Shown one piece after another: positions 44,521 through 52,855 of a stretch of 64,000 nt of DNA. Source of the stretch: CAIQPV01 sp964480365. Its GTDB lineage: Bacteria > Pseudomonadota > Gammaproteobacteria > Burkholderiales > Gallionellaceae. Position 1 is the stretch's first letter. Every line of letters begins with the position of its first letter. Below the pieces are notes generated by a model that worked only from the letters and a program-made list of their open reading frames with translations, made no database searches and had not been told where the DNA came from. The stretch is taken from contig CAYZPM010000008.1 of assembly GCA_964480365.1 (NCBI GenBank), positions 21,315 through 85,314 on the forward strand, read 5' to 3'. Made by a program: the position numbers and the translations under genes.

Positions 44521-45474
44521 CTAAAACGGATCGGCAAAAATGTCACGCATGGAAGCTCCCGCAAAGAAGGTTTTCTGTTGGGCGGATTTTACCATTTCAG
44601 GGTGACCGCACAGGAAGACTCGCCAACCGGACAGGTCTGGATTATCGTTCAACGCGACGTCCAGCACCATGCCCGGCGCATAACCTTGCGGCGCTTCGCC
44701 CTCGGAAACGCAGGGAACATAGCTGAAATTGGAATGAGCCTGTGCGAGCTTGCGCAGCTCTTCGACGAGATAAAATCCATCGATGTTGTAGCTGCCGTGA
44801 TAGAGACTGATTTTGCCGGTGTGACCGTTGCGCAGCGCATCGCGGATGATGCCGTACAAAGGTGCGAGGCCGGAGCCGGTACCGATCAGCAGGATGTTTT
44901 GTTCGGGCTTGCCCGGCACATAGAAGCAATCGCCCACTGCCTCGGAGATGGTGACGGTATCACCCTCCTTGATGTTGTCGAAAATCCAGCCGCTCACCAG
45001 TCCATTGGGAACTTTTCGCACGTTTAAAAATAGCTCCTCTTCGAGTGCGGGAACGCTCGCCAGTGAATAGCTCCGCGCCGTATCTTCATCCTTGAACAAA
45101 TTGATGAACTGCCCAGCCTTGTATTCGAATGGATGGGCAGGTTTGATCCTGATGCCGAGTATGTCGGCGTTGAGATATTCGACGCCGGTGATCTGAGCTG
45201 CGAGCTTGCCCATGGCGGCATCGGGTAGCTCCACTTCGATGTCCTCCTGCGGATAGCAGACGCACGGCAGGAAATAATTCTGTGCAGCGAGTGTGTCCGT
45301 CAATCCCGCTTTGGCTTTTTCGGGAATGTTGCCGGAAATGGCCTGCATCATGCAGGTCTGGCAGAGGCCGGAGTGGCAGGATGATGGGATGTGAACACCT
45401 TGGGCAGTCAAGCAAGCAAGCACGGATTGCTCCCCGCACTCATATGACTGCCCGCCATAGATAACTTTAGGCAT
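44521..45474 (-). CDS. ferredoxin-NAD(P)H reductase-type oxidoreductase (2Fe-2S, FAD)
   Basis: A 317-residue electron-transfer protein with an N-terminal plant-type ferredoxin domain (SSCHSGLCQTCMMQAISG and later CVCY, four cluster cysteines), an FAD domain (GQFINLFKDEDTARSYSLAS) and an NAD(P)-binding domain (ILLIGTGSGLAPLYGIIRDA, ending FLCGHPEMVKSAQQ). This architecture is shared by CDP-6-deoxyglucoseen reductases and oxygenase reductases such as methane/phenol/vanillate systems. No oxygenase lies nearby. Position near a truncated haemoglobin and an NsrR-like regulator suggests a role as haemoglobin or flavoprotein reductase, which is inference. Confidence 0.85.
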   Translation of the reverse strand: MPKVIYGGQSYECGEQSVLACLTAQGVHIPSSCHSGLCQTCMMQAISGNIPEKAKAGLTDTLAAQNYFLPCVCYPQEDIEVELPDAAMGKLAAQITGVEYLNADILGIRIKPAHPFEYKAGQFINLFKDEDTARSYSLASVPALEEELFLNVRKVPNGLVSGWIFDNIKEGDTVTISEAVGDCFYVPGKPEQNILLIGTGSGLAPLYGIIRDALRNGHTGKISLYHGSYNIDGFYLVEELRKLAQAHSNFSYVPCVSEGEAPQGYAPGMVLDVALNDNPDLSGWRVFLCGHPEMVKSAQQKTFFAGASMRDIFADPF

Positions 45475-45489
45475 AGGCGAAAATACTTA

Positions 45490-45613
45490 TTCCAGTTTCA
45501 ATTCGAAGGTGAAACAAGGCGGCGACGAGCGAACGACGAAGACAGTGCAAGTAGCACGGCTAGGAGTAAGCGAGAAAGCCAACACAGTGTCACCGATGAA
45601 TTGGAAGTGGAAT
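45490..45613. repeat. imperfect inverted repeat between reductase and haemoglobin genes
   Basis: TTCCAGTTTCAATTCGAAGG near 45490 pairs, with about six mismatches in 26, with the sequence ending at 45613. The centre has AAGGCGGCGACGAGC-type text common in dispersed repeats. It adjoins the haemoglobin stop codon. Confidence 0.55.
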
Positions 45614-45975
45614 TACTTGCCGAGAACGTCTTTACGTGTGCTTTCCGCAATTGCTGCGGCTTGTGCAATCAAATGTCCGGGAACTTTGAGTTCCGTGAGT
45701 GTGGCGCCAAGGTTTTCCATCACGGCATCAAAATGTGAGTCATTAAGCCCACGCGCCACAAGGGCAGCATGACCTTTGCGCATGTCTTCGCCGGTGTAGT
45801 TGTGCGGGCCGCCGAATGCCATGGTCAGGAAGGCCTTTTGCTTGGCCGCTTGTTTAGCCATATCGACGCCATCGAAAAAATGTTTGATGCGATTATCCTG
45901 CAACACCTTGCGGTAAAAAATATCTACGGCAGCGTTAACAGCGGGCTCACCGCCGATTTCTGTATACAAACTCAT
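45613..45975 (-). CDS. group 1 truncated haemoglobin
   Basis: A 120-residue 2-on-2 haemoglobin. It begins MSLYTEIGGEPAVNAAVDIF, contains FFDGVDMAKQAAKQKAFL, MAFGGPHNYTGEDMRKGHAAL with the proximal histidine, and ends AESTRKDVLGK. Group 1 proteins bind O2 and NO; several detoxify nitric oxide when given a reductase. It is divergent from the NsrR-like gene with a 197-base gap holding possible operators, and the iron-sulfur flavoprotein follows downstream. Confidence 0.93.
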   Translation of the reverse strand: MSLYTEIGGEPAVNAAVDIFYRKVLQDNRIKHFFDGVDMAKQAAKQKAFLTMAFGGPHNYTGEDMRKGHAALVARGLNDSHFDAVMENLGATLTELKVPGHLIAQAAAIAESTRKDVLGK

Positions 45976-46054
45976 AGCCTATCCTTTTCAAAAAAACGGT
46001 TTAACAGCCAGAAAATTTGTTGTCCATTCTCTAGCAACTGTGAAAATACTCTTT

Positions 46055-46119
46055 AAGGATGTATATTGCGAAGTGGTTAAAAACAGTATAATCATAAAAT
46101 ACATCCTTTTTACATCTTA
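46055..46119. promoter_or_regulatory. candidate NsrR-type operator region
   Basis: AAGGATGTAT (46055-46064) and its exact inverse ATACATCCTT (46099-46108) flank a 34-base centre, and a further TACATCTTA follows at 46111-46119. These half-sites resemble the NsrR consensus AAGATGYATTT. They lie between the divergent haemoglobin and regulator genes. The pattern is clear; regulator binding is inferred. Confidence 0.5.
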
Positions 46120-46172
46120 TTGCCAGTTAACGGCTGTGTCAAGGATAATGCACCAACACTGAAAGGCACGCT

Positions 46173-46622
46173 ATGCGTCTGACCCTGTACACTGATTACT
46201 CCCTTCGCGTCCTGCTTTATCTGGCCTACAAAAAAGACGAAACGGTGACGATCACCGAATTGGCCGATTTCTACAAGATTTCGCGTAACCATCTGGTGAA
46301 GGTGGTACATAATTTGGGAATTAAGGGTTATATCCATACCACACGGGGAAAGAACGGCGGGCTGAGGCTTGAACGTCCCGCAAATGAAATCGTGATCGGG
46401 GATGTGGTCAGAAAAATGGAACCCGATTTCGAGTTACTTGAATGCTTCAATGCAGCGACCGACCATTGCGTCATCACCAAGAACTGCGCCCTGAAATCCG
46501 TACTAATCAACGCTCGCGATGACTTCCTCGCTACTCTCGACCAGTACACCGTTGCCGATGCGGTCAAAAGCCCCGCGAAAGCATCGCCCGATTTTAAGTC
46601 GATCCCGGTCATCCACGACTGA
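46173..46622 (+). CDS. nsrR: Rrf2-family regulator, NsrR-like
   Basis: A 149-residue Rrf2-family repressor. The N-terminus MRLTLYTDYSLRVLLYLAYK and the winged helix (VTITELADFYKISRNHLVKV, TTRGKNGGLRLERP) match NsrR closely. Three cysteines in ECFNAATDHCVITKNC provide the iron-sulfur ligands that sense nitric oxide. NsrR usually represses NO-detoxification genes; here the divergent neighbour is a truncated haemoglobin, which fits. IscR-type regulators are longer with different spacing, so NsrR is favoured. Confidence 0.88.
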   Translation: MRLTLYTDYSLRVLLYLAYKKDETVTITELADFYKISRNHLVKVVHNLGIKGYIHTTRGKNGGLRLERPANEIVIGDVVRKMEPDFELLECFNAATDHCVITKNCALKSVLINARDDFLATLDQYTVADAVKSPAKASPDFKSIPVIHD

Positions 46623-46634
46623 GGGCACTATGTT

Positions 46635-48617
46635 TTAAGTCACCTTCATCGGCAAGATAACCATTTGCTGTCCGCGTAGATGCAGGCGGCGCTGCATGGC
46701 GAGTGCGGTCTGGTTATGCAGCCAGCGTACAAAGATGTTGTCGTGGGTAAAAATCAGTTTGGCGGCAAAGCAGACGCTGCTTGGGTATTCGGCGATGACT
46801 TCCTGCACGAGGTCGTCCAGCACCGTCACCGGATCGGTGCCATAGGCCATGCGCCAGGTAGCTTGCAAGCCTTGGCTGTGGCAGAAGCCGGTATAGTAGC
46901 AAAGAGCATTTTCGGTTTTATATTGCATGGTACGAATGGTGGCATCACTGTCGAAACTCCGCGTATCCACCTCTCCCGCGCACAAAAAAATGAAATTCTT
47001 GAAGTGGCCGGGAAACAACCGCAGCACCCACATGATGGTGTGAATGCCAACGCCGCGATGTTCGTCAACCAGGAAGATCGCCGTGGGTAGCTCCGGGTTA
47101 AGTTTCTGCGGCAGGCCATGGTCGGATTTCACCAATTGGCCGAACAGTTTTTCTGCATGACGCAACTGCTCGTGGGTCTCATCATAGTGCTTGCGTATCA
47201 ACAGGCATAGCCCAACCACCATACTGGTGATAAGTACAGTTACCCAGCCGCCTTCGGCGAATTTTTCCACCAGCGTCACCGCGAGGATGCTGCCAGTAAC
47301 CGAGAGGCCAAGCAGCGACAGCGCCAGTTTCCGTTTCCAGGTACTAATGCTACGCCGCTCACTCCACCAATGTTTGGATAGCCCCAGCAGGGACAGACTG
47401 AAGGTTAGGAACACGTTGATGCTGTACAGAACCACCAGCAGCGAGACGTCGCCCTTGCTCCAGATCAGGATCAGCAGCGCCGACACGCCCATGACGATGA
47501 TGCCGTTCTGCGTGACCAGGCGCGAGGAGAGCTGACGGAATTGGCGCGGCACCCATGAATCCGCCGCCATATTCGCCATCACCGCAGGGCCGCCGAGGAA
47601 GCCGGTATTGGCGGCGACCAACAACAATCCGGCTTCCAGCGCCAGCGTCACAGCCAAGGCGCTGCTGCTCATCCACTCCGGCATGCCGAGCGTGCCGATG
47701 ATGGATTGAAAGGCGACGGCGTTCAGCGTCTGCCCGTCCACATGCTTGGACTGCCACAGCAAGTACAACACGATGATGCCGCCTGCGGTAAAAGCCAGCG
47801 ACAACGCCATGTAGAACATGGTCAACTTGCCGGTATGCACGCGCGGCTCGGCCAGCTTGTTCACATTATTGGAGACCGCTTCGATGCCGGTGTAAGTGCC
47901 GCCGCCTAGCGAATAGGCGCGCAGAAACAGCGAAGAAACGAATACCCAGCCTAGCTGCTGGGTCAGCGCATGAGTCTCGACCAGAGTATCCGGGACGAGC
48001 GCGGACAGGCCGTCCGCCTTGGCATACACGCCGTAGCCGATGAGCAGCGCGTGGGTGACGAAGAAGCCGAGAAAGATAGGCAGCAGGATTTTGATGGACT
48101 CTTTCATGCCGCGCAAGTTAAGCGCGATGAGCAGTAAGATCAGCCCGATTTCGCTGCTCAGCTTGATGCCTTGCAGCGAGGGGGGCAGCAGGCTGTACAG
48201 CGCATCTGCGCCGCTAGCGACCGAGATGGCGATGGTCAGCACATAGTCCACGATCAGTGCCGAGCCAGAAAGTAATCCCGCATGCTGCCCCAGCAAATGC
48301 GAGGCGACCTTGTAGCCGCCACCGCCGGAAGGGAACAACTCGATGACCTGGTTATAGCCCAGCGCAATGATGAATACGGTGAACGCCGTCGCCAGCGCGA
48401 GATAAAGACCCAAGTGGGTATGCGCACCGAGCGCCAGGAAAGCCTCTTCCGGCCCATAACAGGAAGAGGATAAGCCGTCCGCCCCCAACCCTATCCAAGC
48501 CAGAAAAGCGGCCAACGCGATGTGGCTCCGCGTAGATGGATTGAGCGGATCGAGTGATTTGCCTATCAGCAAATTATGGAGCTTGCGCAGGTTAGAGGGC
48601 TCGGACAAGGCTGGCAA
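46635..48617 (-). CDS. APC-family amino acid permease
   Basis: A 660-residue inner-membrane transporter. About twelve hydrophobic spans occupy residues ~30-470, beginning with IALAAFLAWIGLGADGLSSS and including the unwound FPSGGGGYKVASHLLG helix typical of APC transporters; the last ~170 residues are a cytoplasmic domain (LPTAIFLVDEHRGVGIHTIM). Similar long APC permeases are often annotated as amino acid or KUP-like potassium transporters; the substrate cannot be told here. It converges with nsrR. Confidence 0.85.
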   Translation of the reverse strand: MPALSEPSNLRKLHNLLIGKSLDPLNPSTRSHIALAAFLAWIGLGADGLSSSCYGPEEAFLALGAHTHLGLYLALATAFTVFIIALGYNQVIELFPSGGGGYKVASHLLGQHAGLLSGSALIVDYVLTIAISVASGADALYSLLPPSLQGIKLSSEIGLILLLIALNLRGMKESIKILLPIFLGFFVTHALLIGYGVYAKADGLSALVPDTLVETHALTQQLGWVFVSSLFLRAYSLGGGTYTGIEAVSNNVNKLAEPRVHTGKLTMFYMALSLAFTAGGIIVLYLLWQSKHVDGQTLNAVAFQSIIGTLGMPEWMSSSALAVTLALEAGLLLVAANTGFLGGPAVMANMAADSWVPRQFRQLSSRLVTQNGIIVMGVSALLILIWSKGDVSLLVVLYSINVFLTFSLSLLGLSKHWWSERRSISTWKRKLALSLLGLSVTGSILAVTLVEKFAEGGWVTVLITSMVVGLCLLIRKHYDETHEQLRHAEKLFGQLVKSDHGLPQKLNPELPTAIFLVDEHRGVGIHTIMWVLRLFPGHFKNFIFLCAGEVDTRSFDSDATIRTMQYKTENALCYYTGFCHSQGLQATWRMAYGTDPVTVLDDLVQEVIAEYPSSVCFAAKLIFTHDNIFVRWLHNQTALAMQRRLHLRGQQMVILPMKVT

Positions 48618-48805
48618 TCAATGAAAGTTCACAAAAATGGTTCCTAATCCACCACGAGAGGGGCGGCATATTACCACACCAAATATTTCGGCATAATCCG
48701 GTCCTTCCCGTGCAGTTGAAGCGGTTTGGTAAACAAGTGATAATCTCCGCCTGCCCACAAAGATTGGTAGGCGTTCATGGGCCTCACCGGATGGGTTAAA
48801 TAGCC

Positions 48806-49552
48806 ATGCTGAATGCGCTAATAGAAAAGATAGACGCCATCCTGCCGCAGACGCAGTGCGGAAAGTGCGGCTATCCCGGTTGCAGGCCTTATGCGGAGGC
48901 CATTGCCAACAAGGAAGCGGACATCAACCAATGTCCGCCCGGCGGTGAAGAAGGCATACGCGAGTTGGCGAATTTGCTCGGCGTCAAATTTCTTCCGTTT
49001 GCCCCGGATGTCGTACTCAAGCCCCCGTCAGTCGCCTTCATCGACGAGAATATTTGCATCGGCTGCACGCTGTGTTTGCAGGCCTGCCCGGTGGACGCCA
49101 TCTCCGGCGCATCCAAACAGATGCATACCATCATTGCCCCGCTATGCACCGGCTGCGAACTGTGCATCGCGCCCTGCCCTGTGGATTGCATCAGCATGCT
49201 GCCGTTGCCGCAGGAGATACTGACACGCGCTAAAAAACGCGCCGCCGCAAACGCCGCTCGGGAACGCTACCATTTCCGCCTTGAACGCATCGAACGCGAC
49301 AAACGCGAGAAGGCTGAGAGGCTGGCGCAGAAGGAGAAGACTGCGGCGAAACCAGTCGCCGCAACAGAGGTTGATGCACAAGAACTGATTCAAGCGGCAC
49401 TGGAGCGTGTCAAGGCTCAAGCCGCTGCTGTCAAGCCACAGAATACCGAGCAACTGGCTCCCGCGCAGCAAGCGCAGATAGCCGAAATAGAAGCGCGCCG
49501 GGCTAAGGCAAATGAACTGGCGAGTTCCGATGTTACGCCACCCAAGGAATGA
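48806..49552 (+). CDS. rnfB: RnfB/RsxB-type ferredoxin subunit
   Basis: A 248-residue iron-sulfur protein of the RnfB type. An N-terminal four-cysteine domain (LPQTQCGKCGYPGCRPYA ... NQCPPGG) is followed by two 4Fe-4S motifs, CIGCTLCLQACPVDAI and CTGCELCIAPCPVDCI, and a long charged, Ala/Lys/Glu-rich tail. The membrane anchor of classical RnfB is missing, as is common in betaproteobacteria, and no other rnf gene is present, so it may serve as a soluble electron carrier. The family commonly neighbours nth, as here, but REP repeats and an extra gene now separate them. Confidence 0.88.
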   Translation: MLNALIEKIDAILPQTQCGKCGYPGCRPYAEAIANKEADINQCPPGGEEGIRELANLLGVKFLPFAPDVVLKPPSVAFIDENICIGCTLCLQACPVDAISGASKQMHTIIAPLCTGCELCIAPCPVDCISMLPLPQEILTRAKKRAAANAARERYHFRLERIERDKREKAERLAQKEKTAAKPVAATEVDAQELIQAALERVKAQAAAVKPQNTEQLAPAQQAQIAEIEARRAKANELASSDVTPPKE

Positions 49553-49599
49553 GGCTTTGCTTTCTTCAGCAACTGATTTAACCCAAACAATCCATTAGA

Positions 49600-49669
49600 C
49601 CGTTCGTGGTGAGCTTGTCGAACCACCAGCTACGCAACCAGAGTCCTTCGACAAGCTCAGGACGAACGG
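49600..49669. repeat. REP-like inverted repeat
   Basis: CCGTTCGTGGTGAGCTTGTC and, inverted, GACAAGCTCAGGACGAACGG. Same family as 44418-44487. Confidence 0.88.
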
Positions 49670-49778
49670 AACTGGTAAATCATATTTTATCGCGCCTAAC
49701 GGATTATTTTGGTTTAAGGGAAAGGCTGTTAGCATATATGGGGTTATTGCCAGCCACTTTACGTTAAGTGATTTTAGA

Positions 49779-50300
49779 ATGATCGACAAGGAAGAAATCG
49801 AATACTCATTAACATGGGCTCAAGCCTTTTTTAAGTTCGGGTATGCGTCACCGGATTCATTTGCAAACCTACAATTCCTTGAAATCTTTGCCTATGGTAG
49901 ACATACCGTTGGGAGGAGTGAGCTAGAGTTGACCAAGAAACAACAAGAATATATGCCTACGATTCTCCAATATATCGCCACGTATATTCTGGCAACGCAA
50001 ATGGATACCGCACTGGAAAAGCTTCTTGGTACTGATCGCTTCAAAGACCAAAATGAATCTATTCGAAATGCAGCCATAATCGTTCGGATGCTAAGAAACT
50101 CGTTTACTCACAATCCCTTTGACCCCAAATGGCTTATTGAGCAAAAACATAGAAATCGCGAACTTGATGTTAATAACATCATCACATTTAATACCAACGG
50201 TTTGAATGGTACATCCATAACGCGGGATCACTATGGTGGCCCGTTATGCCTATTACAACTGTCGCAATATTTATTGGAGTATGTGAGAGCCCACACGTAG
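49779..50300 (+). CDS. hypothetical protein between rnfB and nth
   Basis: A 173-residue helical cytoplasmic protein (MIDKEEIEYSLTWAQAFFKF, YMPTILQYIATYILATQMDT, IIVRMLRNSFTHNPFDPKWL). The LRNSFTHNPF segment recalls RiboL/HEPN-like RNxxxH motifs (RNSFTH), which would suggest a nuclease or RNA-binding role, but I cannot confirm it. Codon use is more AT-rich than the neighbours. It is flanked by two different REP-type repeats and interrupts the usual rnfB-nth pairing, so it is probably acquired. Confidence 0.65.
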   Translation: MIDKEEIEYSLTWAQAFFKFGYASPDSFANLQFLEIFAYGRHTVGRSELELTKKQQEYMPTILQYIATYILATQMDTALEKLLGTDRFKDQNESIRNAAIIVRMLRNSFTHNPFDPKWLIEQKHRNRELDVNNIITFNTNGLNGTSITRDHYGGPLCLLQLSQYLLEYVRAHT

Positions 50301-50384
50301 GTTGGGTTAGCAGTTTCACCGCGTAACCCAACATCATTTAAAAAACTGTTGGGTTACGCGAAAATGCCGCTAACCCAACCTACG
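50296..50384. repeat. nested inverted repeat
   Basis: Outer arms CGTAGGTTGGGTTAGC and GCTAACCCAACCTACG, inner arms GCGTAACCCAACA and TGTTGGGTTACGC. A well-formed double hairpin overlapping the stop of the 173-residue gene. Confidence 0.88.
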
Positions 50385-50440
50385 AAATTTGCAACCCTCG
50401 TAATGCGTAAGCCCGTGTAGAATATTTTCAGACTAATCCT

Positions 50441-51073
50441 ATGAACCCAACCAAACGCCGCGAAATATTTACGCGCTTCCGCGCCGCCAACCCGCATCCC
50501 ACCACCGAATTGGAATATTCCACTCCGTTCGAGTTGCTGGTCGCGGTGATCCTGTCGGCGCAGGCCACGGATGTCAGCGTGAATGCCGCGACGCGCATTT
50601 TATTTCCGCTAGCAAACACGCCTCAATCCATACTCAAACTTGGCGAAGCCAAGCTGCGCGAGTATGTGCAGCGCATCGGCCTGTACCAGACCAAATCCAA
50701 GCACATCATCAAGATGTGCCATCTGCTGCTGGAAAAACACGGTGGGCAAGTGCCACAAACGCGCGAGGAGTTGGAAGCCTTGCCCGGCGTCGGGCGCAAG
50801 ACGGCGAACGTGGTGCTCAATACCGCTTTCGGAGAGCCGACTATCGCGGTAGACACACACATCTTCCGTGTATCGAATCGCACCGGCATCGCACCCGGCA
50901 AGGATGTGCTGGAAGTGGAAAAGAAATTGCTCAAGTTCGTACCCGATGAATTCAAGCACGACGCGCACCACTGGCTGATCCTGCATGGGCGCTATACTTG
51001 TCAGGCGCGCAAGCCGAAATGCGCGCAGTGTTTGATTTTGGATTTGTGCGAATACAAGGATAAGGCCAGCTGA
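50441..51073 (+). CDS. nth: endonuclease III
   Basis: Base-excision repair glycosylase/lyase for oxidised pyrimidines. The 210-residue protein shows NPTKRREIFTRFRAANPHP, FELLVAVILSAQATDVSVN, the helix-hairpin-helix LPGVGRKTANVVLN with the catalytic lysine, VDTHIFRVSNR with the catalytic aspartate, and the C-terminal 4Fe-4S motif C-x6-C-x2-C-x5-C (CQARKPKCAQCLILDLC). The stop overlaps the next start (TGATG). Confidence 0.97.
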   Translation: MNPTKRREIFTRFRAANPHPTTELEYSTPFELLVAVILSAQATDVSVNAATRILFPLANTPQSILKLGEAKLREYVQRIGLYQTKSKHIIKMCHLLLEKHGGQVPQTREELEALPGVGRKTANVVLNTAFGEPTIAVDTHIFRVSNRTGIAPGKDVLEVEKKLLKFVPDEFKHDAHHWLILHGRYTCQARKPKCAQCLILDLCEYKDKAS

Positions 51074-51495
51074 TGTTCAACCCATCACGCGACGAAGCGC
51101 GCAACTTCCTGTTCGAAACCTGGCGCAAGCGCCGCGAGGGTGTGCTGCTCACGCCGCTGGAAGACCTGACCGCGCAATTGATTGAAAAACATCCTGAATA
51201 TCATGAACTGCTGGCCGACCCGGAGCGCTACCAGAATAAGGACTACGCACTTGAGCACGGCGCGATCAATCCCTTCCTGCACCTGATGATGCACCTCACC
51301 ATCGAGGAGCAGATTTCCATCAATCAGCCGCACGGTATTCGCGCCCACTTTGAGCGTCTTACGCACAAACATGAATCGGAACACGAAGCTCAACATGCGA
51401 TGATGGATTGTCTGGGTGAAATGATCTGGCAGGCTCAGCGCAATAAAACCCCGCCAGATGCGGCGATTTATTTAAGCTGTCTGGAGCAACAGTAA
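51073..51495 (+). CDS. DUF1841 family protein
   Basis: A 140-residue protein matching the DUF1841 pattern: MFNPSRDEARNFLFETWRK, PLEDLTAQLIEKHPEYH, INPFLHLMMHLTIEEQISIN and HEAQHAMMDCLGEMIWQAQR. The many histidines, including HLxxHLxxEEQ and HExxHxxMD, suggest metal binding. Function is not known. It overlaps nth and the cobalamin adenosyltransferase gene by single-base stop/start junctions, so these three form one operon. Confidence 0.85.
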   Translation: MFNPSRDEARNFLFETWRKRREGVLLTPLEDLTAQLIEKHPEYHELLADPERYQNKDYALEHGAINPFLHLMMHLTIEEQISINQPHGIRAHFERLTHKHESEHEAQHAMMDCLGEMIWQAQRNKTPPDAAIYLSCLEQQ

Positions 51496-52034
51496 TGGGC
51501 AACCGATTGAGCAAGATCGTTACCCGCACCGGCGACGATGGTACGACCGGACTTGCCGACGGCACGCGAGTAGCCAAGAATAGCGCTCGTATCCATGCCA
51601 TCGGTAACGTGGACGAGCTCAACAGTCATCTCGGTGTGCTGCTGACTGAAGCGCTGCCATCGGAAATTAATGCGTTGTTGTTGCGCGTACAGAATGACCT
51701 GTTCGATTTGGGTGGTAGCCTAGCCCATCCTGTTGCGCCTTTCAGTGAAGACAAGCTCTGGCAACTGGATGCTGCTATCGCGCATTACAACGCTGACCTT
51801 CCGCCACTCAAAGAGTTCATCCTGCCCGGTGGCACTCGGGCGGCGGCGCAGTGCCATGTTGCACGCAGCGTGGCGCGCCGCGCGGAACGAGACCTCGCCA
51901 CTCTTGCACATGCCGAAGCCGTACCCGAACACGCGCTTCCTTACCTCAACCGCCTGTCGGACTTGTTGTTTATCCTTTGCCGCGTACTGAATCAAGCAGG
52001 TGAGCGGCAGGAAACCTTGTGGCAAAGAGAATAG
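51495..52034 (+). CDS. cob(I)alamin adenosyltransferase, PduO type
   Basis: Transfers the adenosyl group of ATP to cob(I)alamin to make coenzyme B12. The 179-residue helical protein opens MGNRLSKIVTRTGDDGTTGL with the ATP-binding TGDDGTTGL loop, then IGNVDELNSHLG, FDLGGSLAHP, FILPGGTRAAAQCHVARSV and RLSDLLFILCR. The RLSD motif and overall length are characteristic of PduO. The start overlaps the DUF1841 stop (TAATG). Confidence 0.95.
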   Translation: MGNRLSKIVTRTGDDGTTGLADGTRVAKNSARIHAIGNVDELNSHLGVLLTEALPSEINALLLRVQNDLFDLGGSLAHPVAPFSEDKLWQLDAAIAHYNADLPPLKEFILPGGTRAAAQCHVARSVARRAERDLATLAHAEAVPEHALPYLNRLSDLLFILCRVLNQAGERQETLWQRE

Positions 52035-52056
52035 TTCAGAAACAGCGGGCACAAAA

Positions 52057-52080
52057 AACGGGGCGGTAAACCGCCCCGTT
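52057..52080. terminator. bidirectional terminator
   Basis: AACGGGGCGG/CCGCCCCGTT with a TAAA loop. A run of A on the left supplies a U-tract for leftward transcripts. It lies between the convergent adenosyltransferase and ferredoxin genes. Confidence 0.85.
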
Positions 52081-52105
52081 GTCTGACAGATAGCTACACT
52101 GCCTA

Positions 52106-52360
52106 TTAGCCTTTTGCCGCTTCCAGCTTTTCGAACTTGGCCTGCAATTGCTCCTTGCTTTCCACATGGTTCGGGTCTTTCGGGATGCAGTCCACAGGGC
52201 AGACTTCAACGCATTGCGGTGTGTCGTAGTGTCCGACGCATTCGGTGCATTTATTGGGGTCGATAACATAAATGCTATCACCTTGAGAAATGGCGTCGTT
52301 CGGGCATTCTGGCTCGCACACGTCACAGTTGATACATTCGTCGGTAATTATCAGGGCCAT
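52106..52360 (-). CDS. 2[4Fe-4S] ferredoxin (YfhL type)
   Basis: An 84-residue ferredoxin: MALIITDECINCDVCEPECP, then a second cluster with the long insertion CTECVGHYDTPQCVEVCPVDCI, typical of the YfhL/Allochromatium type with low-potential clusters. It lies 14 bases downstream of coaD, so coaD and the ferredoxin probably share a transcript with rsmD and the M16 peptidases. Confidence 0.95.
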   Translation of the reverse strand: MALIITDECINCDVCEPECPNDAISQGDSIYVIDPNKCTECVGHYDTPQCVEVCPVDCIPKDPNHVESKEQLQAKFEKLEAAKG

Positions 52361-52374
52361 GCTCTTCTCTCCTA

Positions 52375-52851
52375 TTAAGTTAATCTTTTAGCTATCAATT
52401 TTGCCGCCACTGAAGGCGAAACAAATTTGCTCACGTCCCCACCAAAGCGCGCAACTTCGCGCACCATGCTGGCGGAAATAAAAGTGTATTGCTCCGCCGG
52501 TGTCAGGAATATGGTTTCGACATCAGGATGTAGGCTGCGGTTCATTCCTGCCATCTGAAACTCGTACTCAAAGTCTGACACCGCACGCAAACCGCGCAAC
52601 ACCACGCGCGCACCCTGCGCGCGCACGTAATTCATTAACAATTCGTCGAAACCTTCCACGCGTACGTTGGCAAAATCCGTGAAAATCTCGCGCGCCATCG
52701 CCACACGCTCATCCAGCGTAAACAGGGTAGCGCTACGACTGGCCGCCACTGCCACCACGACTTCGCCGAACAACCCGGCAGCGCGGCGCACCACGTCTTC
52801 ATGCCCACGGGTGATGGGGTCAAATGTTCCGGGGTAGATGACTTTTATCAT
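52375..52851 (-). CDS. coaD: phosphopantetheine adenylyltransferase
   Basis: Fourth step of coenzyme A synthesis: joins phosphopantetheine to AMP. The 158-residue protein opens MIKVIYPGTFDPITRGHEDV with the T/HxGH nucleotidyltransferase motif, and shows NYVRAQGARVVLRGLRAVSDFEYEFQMAG and the YTFISASMVREVARFGGDVS signature. It follows rsmD by four bases. Confidence 0.97.
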   Translation of the reverse strand: MIKVIYPGTFDPITRGHEDVVRRAAGLFGEVVVAVAASRSATLFTLDERVAMAREIFTDFANVRVEGFDELLMNYVRAQGARVVLRGLRAVSDFEYEFQMAGMNRSLHPDVETIFLTPAEQYTFISASMVREVARFGGDVSKFVSPSVAAKLIAKRLT

Positions 52852-52855
52852 TATT

